Notes under the pieces: generated by a model
The model's input: the letters and a program-made list of their open reading frames with translations, nothing else
Database searches by the model: none
What the model was told of the DNA's origin: nothing
Program-made: the position numbers and the translations under genes
Shown here: piece by piece, positions 38,681 through 48,863 of the stretch
How positions within the stretch are numbered: position 1 is the stretch's first letter
Layout: each line of letters begins with the position of its first letter
From: Burkholderia sp. 9120
GTDB lineage: Bacteria; Pseudomonadota; Gammaproteobacteria; Burkholderiales; Burkholderiaceae
Reading direction: 5' to 3'
NCBI RefSeq assembly: GCF_000745015.1
Contig: NZ_JQNA01000002.1
Location: forward strand, 1,116,001-1,180,000
Length of the DNA stretch: 64,000 nt

Positions 38681-40270
38681 ATGAATCTACGCGCTTTCTT
38701 CTCCACGTTTCAGCGCGACCTGCTTGCCGGCACGGTCGTTTTTCTGGTGGCGCTGCCGCTTTGTCTAGGCATCGCTAACGCGTCGGGCGTCGAACCGTTT
38801 GCGGGGCTCGTTTCGGGCATCGTCGGCGGTCTGGTGGTGGCCGTGCTGAGCGGTTCGCGCCTGAGCGTGAGCGGCCCGGCAGCGGGCCTCGTCGTGATCG
38901 TCGTCGACGGGATCGCGCAGCTCGGCAGTTTTTCCGCATTCCTGCTGGCCGTGCTGCTGTCCGGCGCGATCCAGTTCGGCTTCGGCATGCTCAAGGCCGG
39001 GCGATTCGCGGCGTACGTGCCATCGCCGGTGATTAAAGGCATGCTGGCCGCGATCGGCGTGCTGCTGATCGTCAAGCAGTTCCCGCTCGCGCTGGGGCTG
39101 GGCGGGGCGTCGTCCGCTTCATCGGCTTCGTCCGCGGCGTCCGGCGCGCAAGCCGCCGGCGCGATCGCCACGCCGTTCGGCTCGATCTCGCTCGCGGCCT
39201 GTGTCATCACATTGTTGTCGCTGGCGATTCTGGTCGGCTGGGAAACCCGCGCCATGCGACGCTTCAAGCTCGTGCGTTTGCTGCCCGCGCCGCTCGCTGT
39301 CGTGTTGCTCGGGATCGGCGCGACTTTGCTGCTCAGCGTGCTCGCGCCTTCGTTCGCGCCGCCGGCCGAACACCGTGTTGCGCTGCCGTCGCTAGAATCG
39401 TTCGCGGCGTTGCAGGTTGCGCTTCAATGGGCCGACTTTGGGCCGCACTTCGCGCAACTCGTCAATCCGGACATCTGGCGCGTGGCCATCACGCTGGCGA
39501 TCGTTGCGAGTCTCGAAACGCTGCTGAGTCTCGAAGCCGTCGAGCAGATCGATCCCCAGCGACGCGCCGCGCCGCCGGATCGCGAACTGAAGGCGCAAGG
39601 CGTGGGCAACCTGATTGCGGGCGCGATCGGTGGCTTGCCGATCACGTCGGTGATCGTGCGCAGTTCGGCGAACGTGCATGCGGGCGCGCAGAGCCGGCTG
39701 TCGGCGATCGTTCACGGCGTGTTGCTGCTGGTCAGCGTGTTCGCGCTCACCAGCGTCATCAATCTGATTCCGCTCGCCTGTCTCGCGGCGATCCTGATTT
39801 TCACGGGCGTGAAACTCGCCAAGCCGTCGTTATTCGTTGCGATTGCCCGGCAAGGTTTCGCGCCATTCGCACCGTTTGTCGTCACGCTGGTCGGCGTGCT
39901 CGCGACCGATCTGCTGATCGGCATCGTGCTCGGCATTCTGTGCAGCGCGCTGCTCGCGCTGGTTGCGAACCTGCGCGGTCCGATCGTGCTGGCGCAGCAC
40001 GGCGATCACTATCTGCTGTCGTTTCGCAAAGACGTGTCGTTTCTCGGCAAGGTGCCGCTCAAGCATTATCTGCAGCAGATTCCCGACGGCGCCACGTTGA
40101 TCGTCGACGCGACGCGTGCCGATTTCGTCGATCACGATGTGCGCGAACTGCTCGATACGTTCGTGGCCGATGCGCCGCGCCGCGGGATCGCGGTCGAGGT
40201 ACGGCATCAGGTTCAGGCGCAGGCGCGCGCGGCGCGTGGCTGGTCGATGCGGCGTGCGGCGGCGGAATAG
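38681..40270 (+). CDS. SulP family inorganic anion transporter
   Basis: A 529-residue membrane transporter. The N-terminal DLLAGTVVFLVALPLCLGIANASG is the SulP signature helix pair, followed by about 12-14 helices. The cytosolic C-terminus (residues about 440-525) resembles a STAS domain (KVPLKHYLQQIPDGATLIVD). An Ala/Ser-rich insertion lies near residues 145-160. SulP proteins carry sulfate, bicarbonate or other anions; the adjacent carbonic anhydrase favours bicarbonate, by inference. The 203-bp gap between the two genes has no obvious terminator, so co-transcription is possible. Confidence 0.9.
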   Translation: MNLRAFFSTFQRDLLAGTVVFLVALPLCLGIANASGVEPFAGLVSGIVGGLVVAVLSGSRLSVSGPAAGLVVIVVDGIAQLGSFSAFLLAVLLSGAIQFGFGMLKAGRFAAYVPSPVIKGMLAAIGVLLIVKQFPLALGLGGASSASSASSAASGAQAAGAIATPFGSISLAACVITLLSLAILVGWETRAMRRFKLVRLLPAPLAVVLLGIGATLLLSVLAPSFAPPAEHRVALPSLESFAALQVALQWADFGPHFAQLVNPDIWRVAITLAIVASLETLLSLEAVEQIDPQRRAAPPDRELKAQGVGNLIAGAIGGLPITSVIVRSSANVHAGAQSRLSAIVHGVLLLVSVFALTSVINLIPLACLAAILIFTGVKLAKPSLFVAIARQGFAPFAPFVVTLVGVLATDLLIGIVLGILCSALLALVANLRGPIVLAQHGDHYLLSFRKDVSFLGKVPLKHYLQQIPDGATLIVDATRADFVDHDVRELLDTFVADAPRRGIAVEVRHQVQAQARAARGWSMRRAAAE

Positions 40271-40288
40271 CGCACGGGTTGCCAAACG

Positions 40289-40326
40289 AAAAAGCCCCGC
40301 GCCATTCAAGGCACACGGGGCTTTTT
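40289..40326. terminator. Bidirectional terminator between sulP and leuA
   Basis: AAAAAGCCCCG and CGGGGCTTTTT are perfect arms with A-rich and T-rich flanks. It serves the plus-strand transporter and the minus-strand leuA. Confidence 0.92.
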
Positions 40327-40373
40327 TTCTACGGCTACACGGTCGCGCTTTCAGCGCCCCGCGTTCGTCTCGC

Positions 40374-41921
40374 TCACTCCGAACGTTGCGGATTCAACTT
40401 GTCGACGTTCGAATACAACTTGTTGAGCGCCGAGATATATGCCTTAGCGGAGGCCGCGACGATATCCGGATCGGTGCCGACGCCGTTGACGATACGCCCG
40501 CTCTTCGACAGACGCACGGTCACTTCGCCCTGCGCCTGCGTGCCGGTGGTGATTGCGTTCACCGAGTACAGCAGCAGCTCCGAACCGCTGCCCACTTCGG
40601 TTTCGATCGCATTGAGCGTGGCGTCGACGGGCCCGTTGCCGCGTGCTTCGCCGGTGATCTCTTTGCCTTCCACCGAGAACACGATCTTCGCGTGTGGCTG
40701 CTCGCCGGTTTCCGAATGCTGCGACAGCGACAGGAACTTGTAGTGCTCCTTTTCCTGCGCGGCCGCCGATTCCTCGGTGACGATCGAGATGATGTCTTCG
40801 TCGAAGATTTCCGACTTGCGATCCGCCAGTTCCTTGAAGCGCGCGAACGCGGTGTTCAACTCCGCCTCGCTGTCCTGCGGAAGGCCCAGCTCCAGCAGAC
40901 GCTGCTTGAACGCGTTGCGTCCCGACAGCTTGCCGAGCACGATCTTGTTCGCGCTCCAGCCCACGTCTTCGGCACGCATGATTTCGTAGGTATCGCGCGC
41001 TTTCAGTACGCCGTCCTGGTGAATACCGGACGCGTGCGCGAACGCGTTCGCGCCGACCACCGCCTTGTTCGGCTGCACGACGAAACCGGTGATTTGCGAC
41101 ACCAGTTTCGACGCCGGCACGATCTGCGTCGTGTCGAGGCCCACTTCGAGACCAAAATAATCCTTGCGGGTCTTCACCGCCATCACGATTTCTTCGAGCG
41201 ACGTATTGCCCGCGCGCTCGCCGAGACCGTTGATCGTGCATTCCACCTGACGCGCGCCGCCAATCTGCACGCCGGCCAGCGAGTTCGCCACGGCCATGCC
41301 GAGATCGTTGTGGCAATGCACCGAGAACACCGCCTTGTGCGAGTTCGGAATGCGCTCGCGCAGCGTTTTCACCAACTGGCCGTACAACTCCGGCACGCCG
41401 TAACCGACCGTATCCGCGATGTTGATGGTGGTCGCGCCTTCGGCGATCACCGCCTCGAGCACGCGGCACAGAAAGTCCATGTCCGAGCGGCTGCCGTCTT
41501 CCGGCGAGAACTCGACGTCGTCCGTGAATTTGCGGGCGAAACGCACCGCCAGCTTCGCCTGCTCGAACACCTGGTCCGGCGTCATGCGCAGCTTCTTCTC
41601 CATGTGCAGCGGCGACGTGGCGATGAACGTGTGGATGCGGAAATGATCGGCCGGCTTGAGCGCGTCGGCGGCGCGCTGGATGTCTTTGTCGTTCGCGCGG
41701 GCCAGCGAGCAGATCGTGCTGTCCTTGATCATGCCCGCAATGGTCTGGATCGCGTCGAAGTCGCCGTTCGAGCTTGCCGCGAAGCCGGCTTCGATCACGT
41801 CCACTTTCATCCGTTCAAGCTGCTTCGCGATGCGGATTTTTTCTTCTTTCGTCATCGACGCGCCGGGCGATTGTTCGCCGTCGCGCAAGGTGGTGTCGAA
41901 TATGATCAGTTTGTCGGACAT
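40374..41921 (-). CDS. leuA: 2-isopropylmalate synthase
   Basis: A 515-residue enzyme condensing acetyl-CoA with 2-ketoisovalerate, the first step of leucine synthesis. The N-terminal TIM barrel shows [13 protein letters not shown] and the metal-binding [16 protein letters not shown]; the C-terminal regulatory domain ([18 protein letters not shown]) binds leucine for feedback inhibition. ATG 41921 has AGGAG upstream; the longer frame is unsupported. It has its own promoter at 42170-42198, separate from pssA. Confidence 0.96.
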   Translation of the reverse strand: MSDKLIIFDTTLRDGEQSPGASMTKEEKIRIAKQLERMKVDVIEAGFAASSNGDFDAIQTIAGMIKDSTICSLARANDKDIQRAADALKPADHFRIHTFIATSPLHMEKKLRMTPDQVFEQAKLAVRFARKFTDDVEFSPEDGSRSDMDFLCRVLEAVIAEGATTINIADTVGYGVPELYGQLVKTLRERIPNSHKAVFSVHCHNDLGMAVANSLAGVQIGGARQVECTINGLGERAGNTSLEEIVMAVKTRKDYFGLEVGLDTTQIVPASKLVSQITGFVVQPNKAVVGANAFAHASGIHQDGVLKARDTYEIMRAEDVGWSANKIVLGKLSGRNAFKQRLLELGLPQDSEAELNTAFARFKELADRKSEIFDEDIISIVTEESAAAQEKEHYKFLSLSQHSETGEQPHAKIVFSVEGKEITGEARGNGPVDATLNAIETEVGSGSELLLYSVNAITTGTQAQGEVTVRLSKSGRIVNGVGTDPDIVAASAKAYISALNKLYSNVDKLNPQRSE

Positions 41922-42247
41922 GTCGGGTCTCCTGAGGAGTCGTTCAATTGTGGGGATCGGATCTTGGAATGGGGGTGTCCGGAGGTTTCCGCGCCACCGC
42001 TGGCGACGTTCGGCCACAGACGCGGCAAACGGAGCGGCGGGCGAATACGACTCACGCGACAATTCGTGCGACGATCAGCGCGAGCCACGCGCTGGCACGC
42101 TGGATGACGCGCCGGCCTGACGAGGCACGTGGCGCATCAAAAGCGGCGTGTGAACGTATTCAACGAACGACTATAACGGCATTCCCCCTGCCGTGCAATT
42201 AGCGCCGAACCTGCCTGCGGGGCGCTGCCGACGGGCTCCGCACAACG
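41922..42247 (-). other. leuA leader region
   Basis: From the promoter at 42170-42198 to the leuA start is a leader of about 240 nt. I found no convincing leucine-rich leader peptide. A continuous frame overlaps the leuA start (MARADRR...), but it has no ribosome site and is rejected. The leader is GC-rich and may be structured; any regulatory role is unknown. Confidence 0.35.
42170..42198 (-). promoter_or_regulatory. leuA promoter
   Basis: On the minus strand TTGCAC (42198-42193) and TATAGT (42175-42170) are separated by 17 bp. The -10 matches five of six consensus positions and the -35 three of six. Confidence 0.6.
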
Positions 42248-42248
42248 A

Positions 42249-42276
42249 AAAACGGCGGCCTTCCGGCCGCCGTTTT
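42249..42276. terminator. Terminator of psd-pssA
   Basis: AAAACGGCGGCC and GGCCGCCGTTTT are perfect 12-bp arms around a four-base loop, ending in T4 on the minus strand. It lies 45 bp after the pssA stop. Confidence 0.93.
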
Positions 42277-42320
42277 GTCATGTTGCATGCAGGTTGAAAG
42301 ACGCCCGCTTTTGCTCGAAC

Positions 42321-43187
42321 TTACCGGTCCCGCACCACCGAACGCGCCGGATTGGCGCGGCCGCGCAGCGCCTGGTAACCCCAGAACACATAGCCCGACA
42401 GACCATACAGCACGAACAGGCCGAACAGCATCAGCGGCGGATCGGACGACACCAGCACGAACGTCAGCACCACCAGCAGAATCACGCCGAACGGCACGCG
42501 ATGCCGCACGTCCAGCGCCTTGCCGCTATAGAACGGCGCGTTCGACACCATCGTCACGCCGGCGTAGATGGTCAGCACGAAGGCGACCCACGGCAGCCAG
42601 ACCAGCTTGAGCGGCACGCGATTGTCGGTGGCGAGCCACACGAAACCGGCGATCAGCGCCGCGGCGGCCGGGCTCGGCATGCCCTGGAAGAAACGCTTGT
42701 CGACCACGCCGATATTCGTGTTGAAACGCGCCAGACGCAGCGCCGCGCCCGAGCAGTAGACGAACGCCGCGAGCCAACCCCAGCGGCCGAGGTCCTTCAG
42801 AATCCATTCGTACATGACGAGCGCCGGCGCGACGCCGAACGACACCATGTCCGACAGGCTGTCGAACTGCTCGCCGAACGCGCTCTGCGTATGCGTCATA
42901 CGCGCGACGCGGCCGTCCATGCCGTCGAGCACCATCGCGACGAAGATCGCGATGGCCGCGACTTCGAAGCGCACGTTCATGGCCTGCACGACGGCGAAGA
43001 AGCCGCAGAACAGCGCCGCGGTGGTGAACGCGTTGGGCAGCAGATAAATGCCGCGCTTTCTCAGGAACTGCTGACGTTGCGCGCGCCGGCTGTCGACCGC
43101 GCCCTCCGCCACCATCGGCTTGTTACGGCGAAACGGACGCGGCAGCGGTCCGCTGTTGCGGGGGCGACGCGGTTTGAATGCGGCCAT
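42321..43187 (-). CDS. pssA: CDP-diacylglycerol--serine O-phosphatidyltransferase
   Basis: A 288-residue membrane enzyme making phosphatidylserine from CDP-diacylglycerol and serine. The CDP-alcohol phosphotransferase motif is complete: D91-G92-x2-A95-R96-x8-G105-x3-D109-x3-D113. About eight membrane helices follow a basic N-terminal tail (KPRRPRNSGPLPRPFRRNK). It lies 24 bp after psd, the next enzyme of the same pathway, so the two steps to phosphatidylethanolamine are co-transcribed. Confidence 0.95.
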   Translation of the reverse strand: MAAFKPRRPRNSGPLPRPFRRNKPMVAEGAVDSRRAQRQQFLRKRGIYLLPNAFTTAALFCGFFAVVQAMNVRFEVAAIAIFVAMVLDGMDGRVARMTHTQSAFGEQFDSLSDMVSFGVAPALVMYEWILKDLGRWGWLAAFVYCSGAALRLARFNTNIGVVDKRFFQGMPSPAAAALIAGFVWLATDNRVPLKLVWLPWVAFVLTIYAGVTMVSNAPFYSGKALDVRHRVPFGVILLVVLTFVLVSSDPPLMLFGLFVLYGLSGYVFWGYQALRGRANPARSVVRDR

Positions 43188-43211
43188 TCGGAAAACCTCC
43201 TTGGTGCCGCT

Positions 43212-43850
43212 TTATAGTTCAGCGAGGATCGTGGACGACGCCGAAACCTTCTCGCCGATCGACACACGCGGACGGCTGCCCACCGGCAGATACACGTCGA
43301 CTCGCGAACCGAACCGGATGAATCCATAACGTTGACCACGCGTGAGCGGCTCACCCGCCCGAACGTAGCAAAGAATGCGCCGCGCGATCAGACCGGCGAT
43401 CTGCACCGAGGTCACCGTCTGGCCGCCGGCCATTTCGATCACCACCGCATTGCGTTCGTTTTCCGTCGACGCTTTATCCACCGCGGCATTCAGATACGCG
43501 CCCGGGAAATATTCGACCTTGGAAATCGCGCCATCCACTGGCGAGCGTTGCGAGTGGACGTTGAACACGTTCATGAACACACTGATCTTCAGCGCTTCAC
43601 GATTGGCATACGGATCATGCGCGGTCTCGACTGCGACGATACGGCCGTCCGCCGGACACAGCACCGCATTCGCCTGAGTGGGGATGGGACGTGCGGGGTC
43701 GCGGAAGAACTGGACGACGAAGATCAGCAGCAGCCAGAACAGCCATGAAATGCCGAACCCCGCGAAGAAGTGAACCAGTAGTGCAACGACGGCCGCGATG
43801 GCGATGAACGGCCAGCCTTCTCGCGCGATGATCGGATGAGGGTAATTCAT
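43212..43850 (-). CDS. psd: Phosphatidylserine decarboxylase proenzyme (short type)
   Basis: A 212-residue proenzyme converting phosphatidylserine to phosphatidylethanolamine. The self-cleavage site is Gly181-Ser182 in [11 protein letters not shown], where Ser becomes the pyruvoyl group; LCPADGR and [11 protein letters not shown] give the conserved Asp and His. Two N-terminal helices anchor it. The length is that of the short PSD class. ATG 43850 is chosen because upstream sequence is the ilvC terminator. Confidence 0.95.
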   Translation of the reverse strand: MNYPHPIIAREGWPFIAIAAVVALLVHFFAGFGISWLFWLLLIFVVQFFRDPARPIPTQANAVLCPADGRIVAVETAHDPYANREALKISVFMNVFNVHSQRSPVDGAISKVEYFPGAYLNAAVDKASTENERNAVVIEMAGGQTVTSVQIAGLIARRILCYVRAGEPLTRGQRYGFIRFGSRVDVYLPVGSRPRVSIGEKVSASSTILAEL

Positions 43851-43886
43851 GAATGGCTTCTGTGTTTTTGTAAAACCGTAGGATAG

Positions 43887-43926
43887 CAAAAGCCGCCCAG
43901 GGTTCAGCACCCTTGGACGGCTTTTT
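43887..43926 (-). terminator. Terminator of ilvC
   Basis: AAAAGCCG..CCAGGG and CCCTTGG..CGGCTTTTT form a hairpin with small mismatches; an A run on the other side gives a T tail on the minus strand. It lies between ilvC and psd, so psd-pssA probably also has its own promoter. Confidence 0.85.
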
Positions 43927-43991
43927 GATCTGCCCGGCTCTTTCGTTACGTTTGCGGCTTGGCGCCGCACCGGGCAAAAGCGGTGACTAGC

Positions 43992-45083
<1,092 letters not shown>

Positions 45084-45128
45084 TTAAGGCTCCGCCCGGC
45101 CTTGATCGAGACGGGTTGGCGTTGAGCG

Positions 45129-45620
45129 TCACACTTTCAGAATGCGCTCGCCGCGACCGATGCCCGAACCACCCGTACGGACGGTTTCGAGAATCGCCGT
45201 GGAGTCGATCCCTTCGATGAAGGCGTCGAGCTTCTCGCTCGCGCCCGTCAGTTCGATCGTGTAGGTCTTTTCGGTGACGTCGATGATGCGGCCGCGGAAA
45301 ATATCCGACATCCGCTTCATTTCCTCACGTTCCTTGCCGACCGCCCTCACCTTGATCAACATCAGCTCGCGCTCGATGTGGGCGCCCTCGGTAAGGTCGA
45401 CCACTTTCACCACCTCGATCAGGCGGTTCAGATGCTTCGTGATCTGTTCGATCACGTCGTCCGAGCCAATGGAGACGATGGTCATGCGCGACAGCGAACG
45501 GTCTTCGGTCGGAGCCACCGTCAAGGTTTCAATGTTGTAGCCGCGTGCCGAGAACAAGCCCACCACGCGTGATAACGCGCCCGGTTCGTTTTCCAGCAGG
45601 ACTGAAATGATGTGTCTCAT
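45129..45620 (-). CDS. ilvH: Acetolactate synthase small (regulatory) subunit
   Basis: A 163-residue regulatory subunit. The N-terminal ACT domain (ISVLLENEPGALSRVVGLFS) binds valine for feedback inhibition, followed by the C-terminal ALS_ss domain (FRGRIIDVTEKTYTIELTG). It lies 111 bp after ilvI and works with it as one holoenzyme. Confidence 0.96.
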   Translation of the reverse strand: MRHIISVLLENEPGALSRVVGLFSARGYNIETLTVAPTEDRSLSRMTIVSIGSDDVIEQITKHLNRLIEVVKVVDLTEGAHIERELMLIKVRAVGKEREEMKRMSDIFRGRIIDVTEKTYTIELTGASEKLDAFIEGIDSTAILETVRTGGSGIGRGERILKV

Positions 45621-45731
45621 GATTCGCTTCTTCCAGATGTTTTGTCGATGTCTGCGAGCGGATTCGCGCCGCTTCGCCCGCGTTTGCCGTTTTTGACGGC
45701 ACGCGTGACGAAGCCGGCACTCAAGCCGTCG

Positions 45732-47495
45732 TTATAGATCTTCCGAACCCATGAGCATCTCGGTGATGCCCTTGCCGGCCTGGACCATCGGCCAGACGTT
45801 TTCGGTCGGATCGGTCTGGAAATCGAGAAACACCGTGCGATCTTTCAGGCGCAGCGCTTCCTTCAACGCCGGTTCGACGTCGGCCGTGTGTTCGACACGG
45901 ATACCGACGTGGCCGTACGCTTCAGCGAGCTTCACGAAATCCGGCAATGCATCCATGTACGAATGCGAATAGCGCTTGCTGTATTCGATCTGCTGCCACT
46001 GGCGCACCATGCCCAGATAGCGGTTGTTCAGCGAGATGATCTTCACCGGAGTCTCGTACTGCTTGCAGGTCGAGAGTTCCTGGATACACATCTGGATCGA
46101 GCCTTCGCCCGTGATGCAGAGCACGTCGTCGTCCGGGTGCGCCATCTTCACGCCCATCGCCGCCGGCAGGCCGAAGCCCATCGTGCCGAGACCGCCGGAA
46201 TTGATCCAGCGACGCGGCTTGTTGAAGCGATAGAACTGCGCCGCCCACATCTGGTGCTGGCCGACGTCGGAACACACGAAGGCATTGCCGTCGGTCAGTT
46301 CCCACGCCTTTTCCACCACGTACTGCGGCTTGATGATGTCGCTCTTGCGGTCGAACTTCAGGCAGTCTTTGGCGCGCCAGGCTTCGATGTCCTTCCACCA
46401 GTCGGCGAGCGCCGCGGTGTCGGGCCCATGCTCGGCCGTTTGCAACTGCTCGATCAGTTCCTTCAGCACTTCCTTCACGTCGCCGACGATCGGAATGTCG
46501 ACCTTGACGCGCTTGGAGATGGAAGAAGGATCGATGTCGATATGGATGATCTTGCGCGGACGCGACGCGAAGTGCGCCGGATCGCCGATCACACGGTCGT
46601 CGAAGCGCGCGCCGATGGCGATCAGCACGTCGCAGTGCTGCATGGCCATGTTGGCTTCGTACGTGCCGTGCATGCCGAGCATGCCGAGGAATTTCTTGTC
46701 GCTCGCGCGGTAGCCGCCCAGACCCATCAGCGTGTTGGTGACCGGATAGCCGAGCAGGTCGGCGAACTGGTTCAATTCACGCGCTGCGTCCGCGAGGATG
46801 ATGCCACCGCCGGTGTAGATGTACGGACGCTTCGCGCCCAGCAACAACGACACGGCCTTGCGAATCTGCCCCGAGTGGCCTTTCGTGACCGGGTTATACG
46901 AGCGCAGCGACACGCTCTTCAACGGTTCGTACTGGCACGGCGTCTTCGACACGTCTTTCGGAATGTCGATCAGCACCGGGCCGGGACGGCCGGTACGGGC
47001 AATGAAGAAAGCTTTCTTGACGGTAGCGGCGAGGTCGCGCACATCTTTCACGAGGAAGTTGTGCTTCACGCAGGGCCGCGTGATGCCGACCGTGTCGCAC
47101 TCCTGGAACGCGTCCTGGCCGATCGCGGCAGTCGGCACCTGGCCGCTGATCACGACCATCGGGATCGAATCCATGTAGGCGGTAGCGATGCCGGTAACCG
47201 CATTGGTGACGCCCGGGCCGGACGTCACGAGGCACACGCCAACCTTGCCGGTGGAACGCGCGTAAGCGTCGGCTGCGTGGACCGCGGCCTGCTCGTGGCG
47301 TACCAGAACGTGCTGGAATTTGTCCTGCTTGTACAGCTCGTCGTAAATATAAAGTACCGAGCCGCCGGGATAGCCCCAGATGAACTCGACGTCTTCGTCG
47401 GCCAGTGCCTTCATGAGCACGGTGGCGCCGATAGAGTCAGCTTCGGGATGAGGAGTCGTATCCGACGTGGAGAATTCCGCGCTGGGCATATTCAT
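45732..47495 (-). CDS. ilvI: Acetolactate synthase large (catalytic) subunit
   Basis: A 587-residue ThDP enzyme. The catalytic Glu region is VRHEQAAVHAADAYARSTGK, FAD-binding middle domain segments follow, and the ThDP/Mg motif is ITGEGSIQMCIQELS with NNRYLGMVRQWQ. It starts branched-chain amino acid synthesis from pyruvate. ATG 47495 has AAAGGTG upstream. It is the first gene of ilvI-ilvH-ilvC, with a promoter at 47644-47672. The symbol ilvB would be equally valid. Confidence 0.95.
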   Translation of the reverse strand: MNMPSAEFSTSDTTPHPEADSIGATVLMKALADEDVEFIWGYPGGSVLYIYDELYKQDKFQHVLVRHEQAAVHAADAYARSTGKVGVCLVTSGPGVTNAVTGIATAYMDSIPMVVISGQVPTAAIGQDAFQECDTVGITRPCVKHNFLVKDVRDLAATVKKAFFIARTGRPGPVLIDIPKDVSKTPCQYEPLKSVSLRSYNPVTKGHSGQIRKAVSLLLGAKRPYIYTGGGIILADAARELNQFADLLGYPVTNTLMGLGGYRASDKKFLGMLGMHGTYEANMAMQHCDVLIAIGARFDDRVIGDPAHFASRPRKIIHIDIDPSSISKRVKVDIPIVGDVKEVLKELIEQLQTAEHGPDTAALADWWKDIEAWRAKDCLKFDRKSDIIKPQYVVEKAWELTDGNAFVCSDVGQHQMWAAQFYRFNKPRRWINSGGLGTMGFGLPAAMGVKMAHPDDDVLCITGEGSIQMCIQELSTCKQYETPVKIISLNNRYLGMVRQWQQIEYSKRYSHSYMDALPDFVKLAEAYGHVGIRVEHTADVEPALKEALRLKDRTVFLDFQTDPTENVWPMVQAGKGITEMLMGSEDL

Positions 47496-47858
47496 TTATT
47501 CACCTTTCGAAATTTCGGCAAAAATTTGATCGGGTGCTCTCTGCCGGGCTTGTGGCTCGGGTTCAAGCTGCGCGTCCAGTTGACAGGTGAGCTTCTTGGG
47601 CCACACCTCAATTGAGACAAATCACTTGTGTTGCGAACCAGCGAAGATATCTGCTGACGCCCACGCGGTCAAGCAAATATTGCCTGAGCGCCCTGCCCCC
47701 GAATCTCTCCCGTCGCTCCAGATCGACCGAAAGCTTGTTATAGAAATGCAAGGTGGATCACGTTTCGCCCCAGCGGCGCAAAAGTTTGTTAGCATCCGCG
47801 AGTTTTACGACATTTTTCGACCGATTACGCGCACGCTCGCTGCGCCGACCCCCAACGG
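47496..47858. other. Divergent region between ilvI and the sigma factor gene
   Basis: These 363 bp hold the ilvI promoter and a leader of about 140 nt on the minus strand. The leader can form an AGGTG/CACCT stem and includes a very short GTG frame (five codons with Ile and Leu) too small to call an attenuator peptide. The right part (47690-47858) must contain the sigma operon promoter, which I cannot identify; the sigma gene also lacks a clear ribosome site. Confidence 0.4.
47644..47672 (-). promoter_or_regulatory. ilvI promoter
   Basis: On the minus strand TTGACC (47672-47667) and TATCTT (47649-47644) are 17 bp apart. This implies a leader of about 140 nt before ilvI. Confidence 0.55.
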
Positions 47859-48422
47859 ATGGCATCAGACAAGGAACTCGCCGATTTTTTGGCGGGCGTC
47901 GAAAGGCGCGCATTCAAGCAGACGGTCTACGCCGTGCGGGACGACGACGCCTCGCTAGATATCGTGCAGGACGCGATGATCAAGCTCGCCGAAAAATATG
48001 GCGACCGTCCGGCGGCCGAACTTCCGCTGCTGTTTCAGCGTATTCTGCAGAATGCGATGCACGACTATTTCCGTCGTGCGAAAGTACGGAACACTTGGGT
48101 GAGTCTGTTTTCGTCGCTCGGCAACGCCGACGACGAGGATTTCGACCCGCTCGAAACATTCGAAGCCCAGCAAGGCTCGGCGGGCTCGGAGAGCAACGAA
48201 CAAAAACTCGAACGCGAACAGGTTCTGCAGTTAATCGACGACGAGATCCAAAAGTTACCGGCACGTCAACGGGAGGCGTTTCTCATGCGTTATTGGGAAG
48301 ATATGGATGTCGCCGAGACTGCCGCCGCGATGGGCTGCTCCGAAGGTAGTGTGAAGACGCACTGCTCGCGGGCCACCCACACGCTGGCGCAAGCGCTCAA
48401 GGCTAAAGGAATCACGCTATGA
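47859..48422 (+). CDS. RNA polymerase sigma factor, ECF type
   Basis: A 187-residue sigma factor with only regions 2 and 4. Region 2 is YAVRDDDASLDIVQDAMIKL to FQRILQNAMHDYFRR (promoter melting); region 4 is LPARQREAFLMRYWEDMD with the HTH AETAAAMGCSEGSVKTHCSR. Unlike most ECF genes it is not next to a classical zinc-binding anti-sigma gene. Instead it overlaps DUF3619 by ATGA, followed by DUF3106 and RDD genes, a cluster repeatedly seen in betaproteobacteria. The target promoter is unknown. Confidence 0.9.
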   Translation: MASDKELADFLAGVERRAFKQTVYAVRDDDASLDIVQDAMIKLAEKYGDRPAAELPLLFQRILQNAMHDYFRRAKVRNTWVSLFSSLGNADDEDFDPLETFEAQQGSAGSESNEQKLEREQVLQLIDDEIQKLPARQREAFLMRYWEDMDVAETAAAMGCSEGSVKTHCSRATHTLAQALKAKGITL

Positions 48423-48847
48423 GCTCCCTGGAAACCAAAGAACTCGAGTTCGCCCGCCAAATGCGCCGCGCGCTCGACGAAAACGCCGCCAGCATTCCCA
48501 CCGCCACCGTCGACCGGCTCGCCGCGGCGCGCCGTGCCGCGCTCGCCCGCAAGAAGCCCGAAGCGGTGAGCGCGCCGGTGTTCGTACCGGCCTTCGCCGG
48601 CGCGGGCATGCCGGCTGGCATGCCGCCGGTCGAATTGCCGCAGCGCCGCCGCTCGCCGCTGCGCCGCTTCGCGCTCGCGTGGCCGCTCGTCGCGCTGGTC
48701 GTGAGCCTGGTGGGGATTGCCTACTGGGAAGACCAGCAGCGCACCGCCGAACTCGCCGATATTGATGCCGCCATGCTAAGCGACGATCTGCCGCTCAATG
48801 CCTACCTTGACCACGGCTTCAACGCGTATCTTTCACGCGCCCACTGA
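48419..48847 (+). CDS. DUF3619 family protein, possible anti-sigma factor
   Basis: A 142-residue protein with a cytoplasmic N-terminal helix region (ELEFARQMRRALDENAAS), an Ala/Pro-rich linker, a basic stop-transfer flank (RRRSPLRR) and one membrane helix at about 84-103. A short acidic periplasmic tail (DAAMLSDDLPLNAYLDHG) follows. This single-span layout and the 4-bp overlap with the sigma gene resemble membrane anti-sigma factors. No zinc motif is present. Anti-sigma activity is an inference from topology and coupling. Confidence 0.75.
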   Translation: MSSLETKELEFARQMRRALDENAASIPTATVDRLAAARRAALARKKPEAVSAPVFVPAFAGAGMPAGMPPVELPQRRRSPLRRFALAWPLVALVVSLVGIAYWEDQQRTAELADIDAAMLSDDLPLNAYLDHGFNAYLSRAH

Positions 48848-48863
48848 GCGGGAGATTCTTCGG

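Noticed and set aside
41906..42088. Possible leucine leader peptide upstream of leuA
   Set aside because: The frame overlaps the leuA start, has no ribosome site, and its few Leu codons are not clustered as in attenuators.
47575..47640. Very short GTG frame in the ilvI leader as attenuator peptide
   Set aside because: Only five codons with one Ile and one Leu and no terminator/antiterminator pair visible.
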